A stretch of DNA of 64,000 nucleotides from Sphingobium sp. CR2-8 (lineage in GTDB: Bacteria; Pseudomonadota; Alphaproteobacteria; Sphingomonadales; Sphingomonadaceae), in NCBI RefSeq assembly GCF_035818615.1, contig NZ_JAYKZY010000001.1, positions 164,501 to 228,500 on the forward strand. Reading direction: 5' to 3'. The notes under the pieces are model-generated. The model saw only the letters and a list, made by a program, of their open reading frames with translations. It searched no databases and was not told the DNA's origin. Each line of letters opens with the position of its first letter. Positions within the stretch are counted from its first letter, which is position 1. Both the position numbers and the translations under genes were made by a program. Below are positions 63,888 through 64,000 of the stretch, one piece after another.

Positions 63888-64000
63888 TCACGCATGTGCT
63901 AAGGTTCCTGCCTGAAAAATCCCGCTTGCCGGCTGCCGACGCCATTCGGACACTGACTGTCCGGTCCAGCGCTTGAAGGAACGGCGAAAACTGCTGTCGT
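63888..64000 (-). CDS. AraC-family regulator, C-terminal fragment (right edge truncated)
   Basis: Reading in from the right edge on the minus strand, the sequence gives DSSFRRSFKRWTGQSVSEWR, the end of an AraC-type second helix-turn-helix, and stops about 14 codons later. It is too short to be a long open frame, but the motif is unmistakable. It converges on cofC and is a further candidate regulator of the F420 operon. Confidence 0.8.
   Translation of the reverse strand, partial: DSSFRRSFKRWTGQSVSEWRRQPASGIFQAGTLAHA

Noticed and set aside
1..64000. tRNA, rRNA or CRISPR arrays
   Set aside because: None recognised by eye: no cloverleaf with GGTTCRANTCC-like T-arm in a plausible context, and no regularly spaced direct repeats. 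A tRNAscan/CRISPR finder run would be decisive.

Overview
The window reads as a high-GC alphaproteobacterium, most likely a sphingomonad. This rests on the organisation of the aerobic cobalamin operon, a TonB-dependent receptor, REP-like hairpins built on GCGAAGG(C/G) arms, and the overall gene style; no rRNA or other taxonomic marker is present.

Layout. (1) 1-3352: tail of a TonB-dependent receptor, a PepSY membrane protein and a NiCoT-type nickel/cobalt permease, probably metal uptake. (2) 3907-19052: a cobalamin riboswitch followed by a tightly packed aerobic B12 operon, cobW-N-G-H-I-J-(K on the opposite strand)-L-E-M-B-A-F-O-bluB. Most junctions are 4-bp ATGA-type overlaps. cobO is split by a one-base frameshift and bluB lacks a standard start at its conserved N-terminus. 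(3) 19097-22537: a truncated alpha/beta-hydrolase remnant, an intact IS1182-type element and a decayed IS256-type element with 57-bp perfect inverted ends. (4) 22756-25795: pntA-pntB proton-translocating transhydrogenase, then an AT-rich stretch with a REP-like hairpin. (5) 26554-46503: many short, mostly divergent transcription units: TetR and MarR regulators, thiolase, SDRs, acyl-CoA synthetase, an LLM (luciferase-like, F420-type) oxidoreductase, two F420-reductase-like NADP oxidoreductases, a frameshifted FAD oxidoreductase, two SRPBCC proteins, a SnoaL-like protein, acyl-CoA dehydrogenase, CitE-like lyase, MaoC hydratase, CoA-transferase, enoyl-CoA hydratase and a thioesterase. (6) 46709-63837: one co-directional run of 16 genes in which a beta-oxidation module (hydratase-2, HSD17B4-like SDR, enoyl-CoA hydratase, HMG-CoA-synthase-like/DUF35 fusion, SCPx-like thiolase, acyl-CoA dehydrogenases) and a 2-oxoacid-dehydrogenase-like complex run directly into a set of coenzyme F420 genes: fbiC, npdG, cofE, cofD, cofC. 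An AraC-type regulator enters from the right edge.

How it fits together. The most interesting content is regions 5-6. F420 is uncommon in Proteobacteria, and here its biosynthesis appears to be co-transcribed with a catabolic pathway that also carries an LLM oxidoreductase and three candidate F420:NADPH oxidoreductases. I infer a self-contained F420-dependent catabolic island for a cyclic, branched or steroid/terpenoid-like carboxylic acid: CoA activation, F420H2-dependent reduction, then (R)-specific beta-oxidation with SCPx-type thiolysis and 2-oxoacid-type decarboxylation. The substrate cannot be determined from sequence. Two families of intergenic motifs, AGTTCCTAGA/AATCCTAGATG and TAGTATAT-N4-ACTAATT, link separate transcription units and suggest shared regulation. 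No tRNA, rRNA or CRISPR array was seen.
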